DNA of 64,000 nt from Salisapilia sapeloensis. Taxonomy: Eukaryota > Oomycota > Peronosporomycetes > Peronosporales > Salisapiliaceae. Below, piece by piece: positions 40,615-52,153 of the stretch; positions within the stretch are counted from its first letter, which is position 1; each line of letters starts with the position of its first letter. Location: NCBI GenBank assembly GCA_023334545.1, contig JAADVB010000088.1, forward strand, positions 1 through 64,000, read 5' to 3'. The translations under genes and the position numbers were made by a program. The notes beneath the pieces were generated by a model, which saw nothing but the letters and a program-made list of their open reading frames with translations, was not told the DNA's origin and ran no database searches.

Positions 40615-42993
40615 TTAAGCCCAAAGCTGTCGTAGACGGTAGTGAAGATTAACGGCCGTCGGACGTGCCTTTGGGTCTCGACTGACGCAATCCATGATCA
40701 ACTGCCGAACGCTCGAGGGACAATCGTCATGCACCAATGGCTTAATATCCGTCGTGGTAACCAATAATGCGATCTTGGCTTCCGAGTACGGAGCTGCATT
40801 CCCTCGCTTGTGTCCGTTATAAGGATGACCGCAAGTGTCCAATTCGCTCAATAGAATGCCAAACGAGTAAATGTCCGCAGACGTAGAGTAGTGGTCACCT
40901 AGCAACACTTCTGGTGCAATCCACGCAGTCGTGCCAACACCGCCCGTATACGAGTTCGTCTCTTCATCCAAGACTTCTCGACTCACGCCAAAGTCCCCGA
41001 CCTTGGCTTCGAAATCACTTCCAAGCAAAATGTTCTTCGACTTAAGGTCGCGATGCATCACCGGTTGATCCAATGAATGCAAGTACACGAGTGCCTCTGC
41101 AACGTCCAAAGCGATGGACGCTTTCGGCGTCGGAGACGAGTGTGGATCCATCCACGTGAAGCGCTGTCGACCATCAAGTGACTTAGCAGTCTCTTTGAGC
41201 AAAGCATTTAAATCTCCATTCGGCATGTACTCGAGTAACAAAGACAAGTCCATGAGGTTGGTCCACGATAGGCCGATGAACCGGACGATCTTTGGATGTT
41301 CCAGTCGAGCGTACAGTCGAATTTCATCCATGAACATTTTTAATAAAGCAGCATCGTTTGCATACTTCGGTAACAATCGTTTGACCACCACGTCTTGCCC
41401 GTACAATGATGCCAATGATACGGTACCGTATCCACCATGGGCAATCTCACCCACTATCTGCAAGGCTTCCTGTGACATACGATACGGAATCAGCATTGTA
41501 TCATTTCGAACGTCATTCGAAAGGTATCCCGACGTGTTCGTCAAGAATGTTTCTCCCACGACTGACTCGTTCATAGACAGCGTGGCAAAGTCAGTCCCAC
41601 CTGATGCTGGTGGAGCTTGGTTGCCGGGTTTGTTCGTTATTTGTCCTGGAACACCCGTGTAGCTGTCCTCTCGATGTTTCCGCCGTTGACGAATAAAGAC
41701 AGCCAAGATAATAGCTGCGATAATGACGGCACCTACGACCACAGAGACGATCACATACGTGGTAGAATTGGAGGGTTTGTCACTGGATGCTGTACCATCC
41801 GTACTAAAACCACTTTGATCTGTATCAACTAAGGAAGAAGACGATGCAGGTGTAGAAATACCTTTTGGATCGGCATCTGTACCACTCGCTTTACCTGTGT
41901 CATCGCTTTTCTTACTCCCATCGCTTGTGCTAGTCCCTGTTTCATTTTCTCCATTACTGTCGCTTTCTTTTTCGAAGGCTGACGGGTATTTAGACGCAAA
42001 TGTATCGTCATCAATCACACAAATGGAAAACTTTCCCACGTTTTCGAGCTCACCATCGGTACAAGAGCTAACTGAAACTTCTATATTCAACTGCGCATTC
42101 CGTAGGACTGCTAGATCCGACTCTCGAACCTCAAAAGTGGATACGGATGCGCCACCTAAAGTGAGCTTTTGTAGTTTCGAAGGGATAACAAACCCTTGGA
42201 TAGACGTGACACCACAATTGCTACACTCGAAAGATCGAAGTGTATCTGGAAACACGGCACCTTCAAGAGATGACAAGTCCGTGTTTCCATTAGCATATAG
42301 TTGTTGGAGTCGAGACGGAAACCGAAAATCTCCCAACGACGTCAATTCATTCTTACGAATCCACCTACAGTAGGTAGTGAGTGAATCGGTAACCAAAGCA
42401 GCTCAACAAGAGTACATACAAATCCTGTAGTTTTGCTGGAAAGTCACTCGCTTTTGCTTTTTCAATGGAGTTTAAATCTAGAAAAAGCTGCTGCAGACTG
42501 TCTGGCAAGTGAATGCCAGACAAGCTTGTCAACCCATTACCAGTCAAGTCTCTAATCAAAGGTCAGAAAGGTGTCATTTACTACACAAGGGATCCACTTA
42601 CACTTCTTTTAAGCTGGGGCCATCTGAGACAAAGTAGGAAATGGCATTATTCGTGAGGTGCCTATGACAATAATAAGAGATGAGGCGGGAATGATGCCAT
42701 ATTACTAGTAGTTGCGTAAAACAAGGTACATACAGCGCTTCAACGTTCGGGTAGCTCAATACACTTTCGATGTTCATATCGTTGGCCTCAATCATGTACT
42801 CACCCGGGTTAATGTAGCTGTCTACTTTGATCTCTTTGTCGTCGCAAGAGGGCGATACAATGAGCGCATTCTTCCCGTCACCAGCAACAAGACTAGTGTT
42901 CTGTGGTGCCTCAATGCCTATAGAAGAGCAGGTCTTGCAAGTCGCGCATGGGAGAGCTAGCACGAGGCATACGACCTGAATCGCAGCACGCAT
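40615..42993 (-). CDS. Leucine-rich-repeat receptor-like kinase (TKL)
   Basis: Surface receptor kinase, 733 residues. Exons 42993-42734, 42661-42602, 42551-42420 and 42364-40615. An N-terminal signal peptide (IQVVCLVLALPCATC) is followed by a cysteine-rich start and about six degenerate LRR units (DLTGNGLTSLSGI, RKNELTSLGDF, SSLEGAVFP, CGVTSIQGF). A serine/threonine-rich stalk leads to the membrane helix VIVSVVVGAVIIAAIILAVFI and then a TKL kinase with all core motifs: GGYGTV loop, VVVKRL lysine, HRDLKSKN, DFGVSRE, APEVLLG. The introns fall between LRR units. Such LRR-TKL kinases are an expanded oomycete family; the ligand is unknown. Confidence 0.9.
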
Positions 42994-43361
42994 TGGGTGG
43001 TAGTAATTAGAAAATGTTCCTAGAGCGAACTGACTGTGATTGCGTAAAATCCAGTTCGTCTTCGCTTAAATGAGCTGTTCAAGAAGGATTTCCGCAGTCA
43101 TTAAACTTTTCCATAAATGAGAAGGCACATTGAAACTGCCAAGGTACACATCGAGGAGCATATCTGATCCGAACGCTACGCGTTATAGGAAGACTCGTAG
43201 ACCAGGTACTTGTTTTGGCAAAAAGAGAGTCAGCGTGAAAAGTAATGTCTTTATTTTCGGTTGTCAAACCGAAGATATCTGCTCGATCGTAATATATTTA
43301 GACTCGGAAAATGTATGCCACTTCAACATGAGATCCACTGATCTGTGAGCACACTACAGAA
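42994..43361. other. Divergent promoter region
   Basis: 368 bp between the LRR kinase start (minus) and the DUF4833 gene start (plus). Only short ORFs (62-72 codons). Promoters of both genes must lie here; no specific element can be named. Confidence 0.4.
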
Positions 43362-43975
43362 ATGGCCGACTACGCGAAAGTTGAGAATAACCCGTTGCCG
43401 ACGGTCCTGGCGGACCATGCCCCGAACGTCGCGTTCGTGATTCACCGTAACAAGAACAAGAATGTCGTCGTGTACTCTGCCAACTTGCGTGAGGATGGCA
43501 CTTTGGACCCGGAAAACCCGCTGGAAGTTTTCTGGATCATGTTTGAGAACGACGGCAACCCTCGTGAAGACCTAAACATGATTGAGCGCAACACTGCCTA
43601 CGGATGCACCGTGAAGCCTCGTGAAGGACATCCGGGCGAGTATGAGGTGAGCATGTTCAGATTTGTCATTTGTTATCACGTGTGCTAATTTGCAAATTCA
43701 TGTAGGTGATCTTGACTTCGCTCAAGGACCGCACGCTCATTCTCAAGGTTGAGGACGGTAAGGTCGTTGGCAAGGGTACATGCAACGGTGTGGAGGACTG
43801 CACTCTTCACCGTGTGTTTGTTCACTCAACGACTTCGTGGGGCATGCCCAAGGTACGATATCGAATCTCACATCTAAAGATGCCTTTGCTCACTCTAGCC
43901 TGCTAGGTGGACCACATCGAGATCCATGGCGTGGACCCGAGCGGCAACGCTGTTGTGGAGAAGAAGAAACCTTAG
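43362..43975 (+). CDS. DUF4833 domain protein
   Basis: Three phase-0 exons, 43362-43646, 43706-43852 and 43907-43975, encode 166 residues. The family signature is clear at the N-terminus: FVIHRNKNKNVVVYSANL, PLEVFWIMFEND and ERNTAYGCTVK. The remainder is a beta-rich domain with LKDRTLILKVEDGKVVGKGTC and HIEIHGVDPSGNAV. The family occurs in bacteria and oomycetes; function unknown. No signal peptide, so cytosolic. Codon bias is high, similar to the ribosomal protein genes, suggesting abundant product. Confidence 0.85.
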
Positions 43976-44146
43976 ATCCATCCAACGGAAGATTTTCCAC
44001 CTTTACAATCTGTACGCATGAGGTACCATCGAAAGAAAATAAAAAAGAATCCCAATCCTACTGCCACAACGTCTTGCGTTCTATAAATACTTCCAACAGC
44101 TCTCTTCGTACGTATTAAATACCTTTTTTCAACCACTCTCGTCTCC

Positions 44147-45077
44147 ATGGCCGATCAAGTCGAAGACTCTGCCGTAAATGACTTTCTCCTCATTCTTGAG
44201 GAGCATCGAAAGAATTGCGAACGCCAAGGCAAGTATGTAGAAGCGGAGATAGCAAAGAACCGACTGGAAGAGCTCAAGGTGCATGAAGAAAATCGTCGAA
44301 AGGAAGCTATGCGATCTCGTCAGATCGCTGAGAGACTTGGTATTGAAGAGGCGCACATGCTCGAGTTTCAGCAATTCAATCAAGTTTGGGACCGGAAAAT
44401 GGAAGAGTACGAAGGAAACGTGGAGCAGCTAGTCGCCAACATGCGTGAGAAGCATAAGAACGACTTACTTGATTTTCAGAAAAAGTTACTGGAGAAGCAA
44501 AACAAGCCAAAGTTTTCAAAAGATCTCTTAAATTTGCGACGTGTGGAGGAGCATCTCGCACGACAGAAAGAGTACGTGTCTAGTGGGTACATGTCGTAAA
44601 GCCGTAGAGTTAATAGATATACTCATGTAGCTATTCGGAAGCGCATAAGATCAAACTGAAGGCAGATGCATTGGTATGCAGTGAAATTAGCATGAAATGT
44701 CGGTACTTGCGCTAAAATCTATTTGATGTAGGAAGAATGGGAGACAGAGAAATGGCAGAACTTGAGACAGCAAGAAATGTTCCAACGTGAAGTTACCTTT
44801 AAGCAACGGCAAAAACAGGATTTGGATGCGTTGCAGAAGCGTATCCAGTCTGGCAGGGAAGAGCAAAAGAAACAGCGACAAGTCGACTTGGAACGGTAGT
44901 AGATTTCGTCTTCGATACTTTATTTTGCTGCACGATTGATGTTGGGATCATAGGCTGCTGCAAAGGTATCAGAACGTCAAGGCCGAATTGCAAAAGCAAC
45001 AGAATTTGGAGCGTATTCGCCATGAAAAGTTCGTTCAACGGCCAGGAGGCAATGCCAGCCTCAGTGGCAAAGCGTAG
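44147..45077 (+). CDS. Coiled-coil protein, unknown function
   Basis: Four exons (44147-44571, 44631-44673, 44732-44895, 44954-45077) join to 251 residues. Almost entirely helical and charged: LEEHRKNCERQGKYVEAEIAKNR, EFQQFNQVWDRKMEEYE, then EEWETEKWQNLRQQEMFQRE and a repeated QKQQ/RQR pattern. The layout (R-x-E-x-A-K-x-R-L-E-x-L near the N-terminus) resembles flagellum- or cytoskeleton-associated coiled-coil proteins found in zoosporic and ciliated eukaryotes, but I cannot name it. No domain beyond coiled coil. The last exon ends in GGNASLSGKA. Exons 2-4 are supported by frame and splice consensus only. Confidence 0.7.
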
Positions 45078-45187
45078 GTACCAGAATAGCATTAAACAAA
45101 TACATTCTTTCCAAGCACTATATGAATTCCTGTCTATCTCGCTCTTCCACCGTGCAGTTCGTAGCTCGCTTTCGATACTTGACGATG

Positions 45188-45444
45188 CTAATCCTTCCTG
45201 TGCACGGATTTAAAAGCCTTGCGGTTCTGTATTACCATATACGCCACTGGAAGGATGACTCCAACGACCATTATCATCAGTCCGGTGACGTAGGCTCCCG
45301 AAAAGTACGAGATCGTGTGTTCCATGCTTTCGTATCGATATGTGTGGTTCAACTGCAATAGAAGAGACTCTCCGACGTAAAAGAATCTAAATACAAGAGC
45401 ATATACAAAAAGCAAGTTATATACCAGTCATCTACTCTCGCCAT
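45188..45444 (-). CDS. Putative small single-pass membrane protein
   Basis: A low-confidence two-exon model: 45444-45436 (Met-Ala-Arg) and 45352-45188, giving 57 residues ending HRKD. The second exon has a membrane helix (YVTGLMIMVVGVILPVAYMVI) with basic flank, typical of small mitochondrial or ER membrane subunits. The first exon depends on a GTAGAT donor and a TTGCAG acceptor. Another splice choice gives an in-frame stop, so the model may be wrong; a shorter product could start at the internal Met (MEHTISYF). It sits divergently 9 bp from the 45454 gene. No homologue recognised. Confidence 0.4.
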
Positions 45445-45453
45445 TCTGTGGAT

Positions 45454-46245
45454 ATGCTACGTCGATTTTTACCAGTAGCTCGCGTGGCGCGTCTACCGAG
45501 CAAGTCTCTACCATGCCGCTTCATGACAGCCGAAGCTGCCAAGAAGCCTACTGGACCACCTATTAAGAAATACATGATCTATACGACGATCATCATGTTC
45601 GGCATCCCTGGCGCCATCGGTGGTGTCTTCGTGTACAACCTCCGTACGGACGACGAGTTCTATGCGTACTTTAACGACCGGTACCCAGACTTGATCGAAG
45701 CCATTGAAAGCTATGTTCAATTGGACGAATCGCAATTAGAGCTGTCGGCTCGAGATGACATTGGGCCGATTGACGATACGAGTGCATTAGAAGAAGAGAC
45801 GGTGGACATCATTGCCCACTTGCGATCCGGCAAGACCGTCACATTCCAGACTTCTGGATCGGCAACGCAAAAGGAGATTGAGGCAAAGGCATTGACGCTA
45901 TCATCGACTTCCAGCGATGCTGTCGTGTCCTTTTCGTTCGACGAAGGTGATGAGTCTGCGAATAAACCAGCTGCAGCACAAGCCCTTCCCGGCAGCTTTC
46001 CACCTCAGATGACGTGGGGTAGTAGCAACAGGTCATCGTCCACTGCTTCCGCACCGAAGAAGACACCGACGTCGGAACTACGTCGCGAACTGGATGATAT
46101 TCGCGTACAACAGGCGGCTTTGGAGCAGTCCAAGTATGCCGGGAGAGACATTGACGACGTTGATGAAGAAATTGCGCAGCTTGAGCGCCGAAAGGAAGAG
46201 ATTAAGCGAGCCTTACCGCGAAAGCGATTCCTCTACATCTTCTAA
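45454..46245 (+). CDS. Mitochondrial single-pass membrane protein, unknown
   Basis: Intronless, 263 residues from the ATG at 45454. The N-terminus (MLRRFLPVARVARLPSKSL) is arginine-rich and amphipathic, a plausible mitochondrial presequence, and is followed by a membrane helix (YMIYTTIIMFGIPGAIGGVFV) with a FNDRYPDLIEAIE segment. The C-terminal two thirds are acidic, serine-rich and end in a coiled coil (LDDIRVQQAALEQ, DVDEEIAQLERRKEEIKRA). The FxDRYPDLI-type stretch is reminiscent of small mitochondrial assembly proteins, but I recognise no named family. Location is inferred from the presequence. Confidence 0.7.
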   Translation: MLRRFLPVARVARLPSKSLPCRFMTAEAAKKPTGPPIKKYMIYTTIIMFGIPGAIGGVFVYNLRTDDEFYAYFNDRYPDLIEAIESYVQLDESQLELSARDDIGPIDDTSALEEETVDIIAHLRSGKTVTFQTSGSATQKEIEAKALTLSSTSSDAVVSFSFDEGDESANKPAAAQALPGSFPPQMTWGSSNRSSSTASAPKKTPTSELRRELDDIRVQQAALEQSKYAGRDIDDVDEEIAQLERRKEEIKRALPRKRFLYIF

Positions 46246-46616
46246 ATGCATCTGATACTGCTCTCTTCCATTTTCTGACCTTCTCTACCTTTCGTATTCC
46301 TTTGGGAAAGTCGATTATCTTGTACAGGCATGAAAATCCAGGATCTTCCTGTGATCCGAGGCATGCACCCATCAGGTGCTCAACTCGTAGAAATACCTTG
46401 CCACCGAACCCATTTCTGCCCATCGACATATCTTTGACATCGACTTGCTTTCACTATACTTTCACACAACCGGATTGCGCTTGGCGACACGGAATAAAAA
46501 GTTTTATTCAAGTACAAAAAACGACCTGCATCCAAACGACACTGAGAAAAGTCAATTCATCTCACTTCGTAAAAGACTCGAGAAACAACAAGTTGCCGTC
46601 CCCGCACACTTTATAC
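46246..46616. other. Intergenic region
   Basis: 371 bp between the mitochondrial protein and the START/zinc gene, with the latter's frame open upstream of its ATG (no upstream ATG in frame). No other supported feature. Confidence 0.4.
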
Positions 46617-48813
46617 ATGGTCATCCCGCACTTGGACGAAGACCAAGATGAACGGTCCGAGCAAATGCAATCATCTAGACGCCGCGGTGCGTTCGGTAGC
46701 TCAGGCTTTGAACTCTCGTTCCTCTCGCGCGTACCGGCACATCGCGAAAACATGACGGCTGAACGCGCTGCAGTCGGTTCCGCTCGACTGAAACTATATC
46801 ATGAACTGTGTGACCAACGGCTTGATTGTGCGCTCAACCAATTTCGGCGTCTAGAAGATGCAGGTGAACGCGGGTCGATCACATCTCGTCGATCTAGACC
46901 GAGTTTCGGATCATCGCCTACAACTACCCGTGCGTCGCTTGATCCACGGAACTGGAAACTCGTGCGTGAACGTAGTGACATTCACGTCATGCGACACATG
47001 AAGCGAAAGCAGCGGACGAGTACGATCATGGCGACAGGAACGCTCCATGGGAGTCTCGTGGACGTCATGAGTGGATTGTATGCGGAATCGACGAACGAGT
47101 CTCGCGTACTGCATGCACTCTTGACGCCACGAGTGCTGGACACGGGTGTCGTTTTAGTGGACAAGCGCAGCTCGGAGTCGTCGCCCTTTCAGTTCTCCGG
47201 TATTACGTATACAGCTCTGCAGGCTCCTGGAATCTTCTGTCGGCATCGGGACTTTCTCTGCTTCAAGGTATGTCAAGCTTACGTGTCGTTCTTAGTTGAT
47301 GGTGATGCTAATTTTTGCTTGTCTTTAGAAAATGGATTTAATCACAGATGATTTTGGTGAAGAGTTTGGCTACATGACACTTCAATCGGTGGATTCAGTG
47401 GATGATCCGCTTAATCCTCGTTTATCCCACGCTTCGTACGATTACTCCTACCAGTACACACCACAACAGCACTCTCCGTATCGCCGAGGCTACTTGTCCA
47501 TCGCGATCGTATTCTATCGTCATCCGACCGACAGCAATCTTGTCACCATGTTCGCACATGGTGAGTATAACCCCAAGGGCCGTATACCTCTAGCATTAGG
47601 AGAACTCTGTCTAGCCGATTACCTCGTATCGATGGCCCACACCGTCCGTACTGGTCAAGCAAAGAAGTTATCTGCTCTACTGCAAATTCAACACGAGCAA
47701 CGTCGTCAATTCCGCCACTCGTGGGGTCCGAACGATCAGGACGATTATGAAGCAGAAAAGCTGCAGGACCGTTGCTCGCTCTGTGCCCGATCTTTGTTCT
47801 TTTGGGATGGTCCTCGCCGCTGCCGTAGCTGCTGGAAGCGAACCTGTCGCCGCTGCCGTGTAGAAAAACCGATTTTCTGTGCACACATGCATCGTAGTCA
47901 TGATGACCAAAAGGGTTCGAAAATCCAATCGCCGTGTACGGAAAACTTTTGCCTCCAATGCGTCTGCAATGTGATTCCGAGTGCGACACAGACCAATGCA
48001 AAGCTTTTAGATCGCTTGGACAAGAAGCGACGTCGGTCCATAGGTGCTCCGTCGAATGCGCGGCAGACCATTTCCAGCTCTACGGACGACGTGCGCTCTT
48101 GGCCAGGTCGAGCTGAATCGGATCGTATGATGGAAAATAATCAGGATGACGCTTCGAGTATCTCGGCCTTTTCATCTTTCGAGTCCGACAAACTCCAGCA
48201 GCACAGACTAACTCTGACGAAGCCACCTCGTCGCAACTCGAGTTGGGATCAACTACCCCTTCAAAACTCGACAAGAGCTGCATCCAGCTCTCAATTATAT
48301 CAAACAACTAGTTTCATCTCGAATGGCGGCGTGTCGACGTCGATGCAAAGCTTTTTCTCCGTCTCGTCGAGTGGACTCGACCACTCGACTAGTTTCAGTG
48401 GGAACAACGCAGCATTGGACGAGACGATCGATGAAGAGCGAGAAGCAAACGCTCTCCATCCGCAGCGAAATCGTCGCACACCAAAGAGACATGATAACAA
48501 TCTACCGAAGAAAGCAAGTGGTCGAGTGAAAGCAAGTCCTCAGAAACGAAGTGAGGAGTATTACGACCGGAAGCTACAAGACTATCTGAACAACTTGACA
48601 AGCAGTCACTCGTTCATGAGCAGCAAGCGGAGTATGGACAGTAGCGCCCATGACCTCATGTCGATTAGCACGCCGCACACACTCAGTCGAACGACGCCAA
48701 GGTTTGACGACGACCTGACGGATCTGCGTGGTTTCGCCACCAACGTCGACGACGCATCTCCATCCTCCGTCGCCTCTGCTCGAGTCTACGCGCAAAATTT
48801 TCCCGACAATTAA
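46617..48813 (+). CDS. START-like domain and FYVE-like zinc finger protein
   Basis: Two exons, 46617-47267 and 47329-48813, 711 residues. The N-terminal part (about 80-290) looks like a START-type lipid-binding domain (WKLVRERSDIHVMRHM, LHGSLVDVMSGLY, then FRHRDFLCFK-like strand). A cysteine cluster at about 360-430 (CSLCARSL, CRSCWKRTCRRC, FCLQCVCN) resembles a FYVE or related double-zinc finger, but the RHHC element is replaced by RRCRSCW. The C-terminal 270 residues are low complexity, serine- and arginine-rich. START-FYVE proteins are a large oomycete family thought to act at endosomal or plasma membranes. Lipid specificity unknown. Confidence 0.75.
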
Positions 48814-49043
48814 TTAACAACTTTATTTTTCATATCTATCTCGAAAGAAACTATCTTTATGCTTACTTTTGATAACTATAACTTTAGTCTACTATATCAT
48901 GCAGTGCGATCAGCTAACCCATAGTGGCAGCAACAGTAGCCATCTTAATATCGTACAGGAAGTCTACCAAATAGAAACGAAAAAAATAAAAAGAGAAATA
49001 CGTGTGGAATCGGAACCAATCGATTATCCAATTACGAAAGGTC

Positions 49044-50105
<1,062 letters not shown>

Positions 50106-52027
50106 ATGGAGCTTGTGTATATATTTTCTAAGAACTATTGCCATTTTCAAAGTACCTGTATCGTCGTGGACGCATGGATTGCACTGATCTGTTCAGTACT
50201 AGTTACCATCCACATTCTCGTCGTATGCATCCGTGTTTGTCTGCACATACGGAGAAAGCTGCGAGGTAAAGTGAATGCAAAAGGATATACGAGCTACTCA
50301 ACTGACAATGTGCTGTAGGTAAGAACGGATTGCTCATGGCAACGAGAGGAATTCTACCATTCCCTTCAGCAGTAATACAAAAGGATGCTCATGCAGCTCG
50401 AGTCATGAGTCACAAGAATACCAAAAAGCACGGGCAACTATTTGTGCTTCAAACACAGCGTATGCTCCATACAGATCTCTCCACGGCGCCTCGTCCACAA
50501 CGTTCGCCAGCTGAAAATGATGGCTCTGTTTTGGTAGGACCGAGAGCTGGTGACCTTGACAGCGAGGATAGTATCGCAGAATCTGATACTTCGAAGGGAG
50601 ATAGCCATCCACAGACGATGCTTTCGAAGCCCAAAAGTTCAAGTTTGGAGTCTTTTATTCCATCGTTAATGACAGGAAGACAGGGAAACAAAACAAAAGG
50701 TAATTCAGGTGATAAACATGATAAACAAGAGAAAACACACCGCCAGAAATTTACTCCATTGCGTATTGCAATGACATTTTCTAAGCCAAAGCGTGAACCA
50801 AAAAATAAACGAAATGAGTCTTTTACTACTCAATCGTACTCACAACGAAATGAGCTTGCGGGGCTTTCACCTGATCTGCGATCACGTCAGGAGTTACAGG
50901 CGAACGAAGCGCTCAAGAAACAGCGAAGGATCAGTGCTGGTGTCGATTCACTCTTGCAATTTGATGTGGACAAAGGTACAGCTGCTGTATATGAAGTGAA
51001 ATTGGCAGAAGTACAGCTTGTGAAGCGTCTTGCGGTTGGTCCACTGAGCGAAGTCTACGCTGCCAAATGGAGAGGAACAAGAGTTGGGGTAAAGCTTCTA
51101 CTGCCGCGACCAGGAGAAGTAGATCAATTTGAGGATGCAGTGAAAAACTTTCGACGAGAAATTTGGGTCATGAATTCGCTCAAGCATCCAAACATCCTAA
51201 CGCTTATCGGTGCTAGCCTCACTCCAAACTGCTACGTCCTTGTGATGGAGTACATGGCAAATGGCTCTCTCTATGACTACTTGCGTGATGAAGCAAATTT
51301 CATCCCACCACCCATGATCGTCACTACTGCACATGAGATTGCGTTGGCAATGAGCTACATCCATGCACGCTCCGTCCTCCAACGCGATCTCAAGTCTAAG
51401 AATTGTCTTATTTCACAGAACTTGGTCGTCAAAGTCTCTGACTTTGGTCTGTCTCGTTACCGGAGTAAATTGTACGGGGAGTACTCATTCGTTGGCACAC
51501 CATTCTGGGCAGCACCAGAAGTCTTACGGCACGAAAAATATAATGAAAAGGCTGATGTGTACAGTTTTGCGATCGTCTTGTGGGAACTTGTCGAGCGAAA
51601 AGACCCATATGAAGACATGAACGCTATGCAAGTCCCATTTCTAGTAGCCAACGATGGCCTTCGACCGGCTGAGTTCACGCGTCCAGCACCACTCGGTCTA
51701 GAGCAGCTTATGAAACAATGTTGGGACAATGACCCAGAGCAACGTCCGGATTTTGCTGAAATTGCCTCGACACTAGCCAAGTGGAATAAAAAGGAAGTCA
51801 ATCGTACCGCTCTATCCGCATTGATACAGCGTGAAGAGCAAAATATTTCTGCTGAAGAAAGGAGGCGATTTGCAATCACGCATGATGCGAACGCCAAAGC
51901 TATCCCCATTATCTTATGTCCAAAGAATCGGACATTCAATGTTATTGATGATGCGGAGGAGGAAGGCAGAAAGCCTTTAAATAAGTTCAAACGCTCATCT
52001 ACAGTGGCAGATTTGCGAGGGAGGTGA
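50106..52027 (+). CDS. Membrane-anchored TKL kinase with altered HRD motif
   Basis: Exons 50106-50265 and 50319-52027, 622 residues. A short N-terminus and one membrane helix (ALICSVLVTIHILVVCIRVCL) are followed by a disordered, serine/lysine-rich linker (to about 290) and a TKL kinase domain. The ATP loop reads VGPLSEVYAAKWRG, lacking the second glycine of GxGxxG, VAVK is VGVK, and the catalytic loop is LQRDLKSKN (His replaced by Gln). DFGLS and APEVL are kept. Loss of His with Asp retained is compatible with activity in some kinases. It ends in a polar tail with no domain. Possible substrate: none known. Confidence 0.85.
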
Positions 52028-52153
52028 AAACTACATCGCTGTTTTGACTACGACCCGAATACCCATGTATATCTCCAAATTATTAAGCTCTGCTAGAAAG
52101 TAATTCTACTGTGATAAAAATAGATATCTACATTTGATGAGCGTATAAACCTC

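Noticed and set aside
46302-46616. In-frame extension upstream of the START/zinc gene
   Set aside because: It opens with TTG and has no ATG, so it is probably leader.
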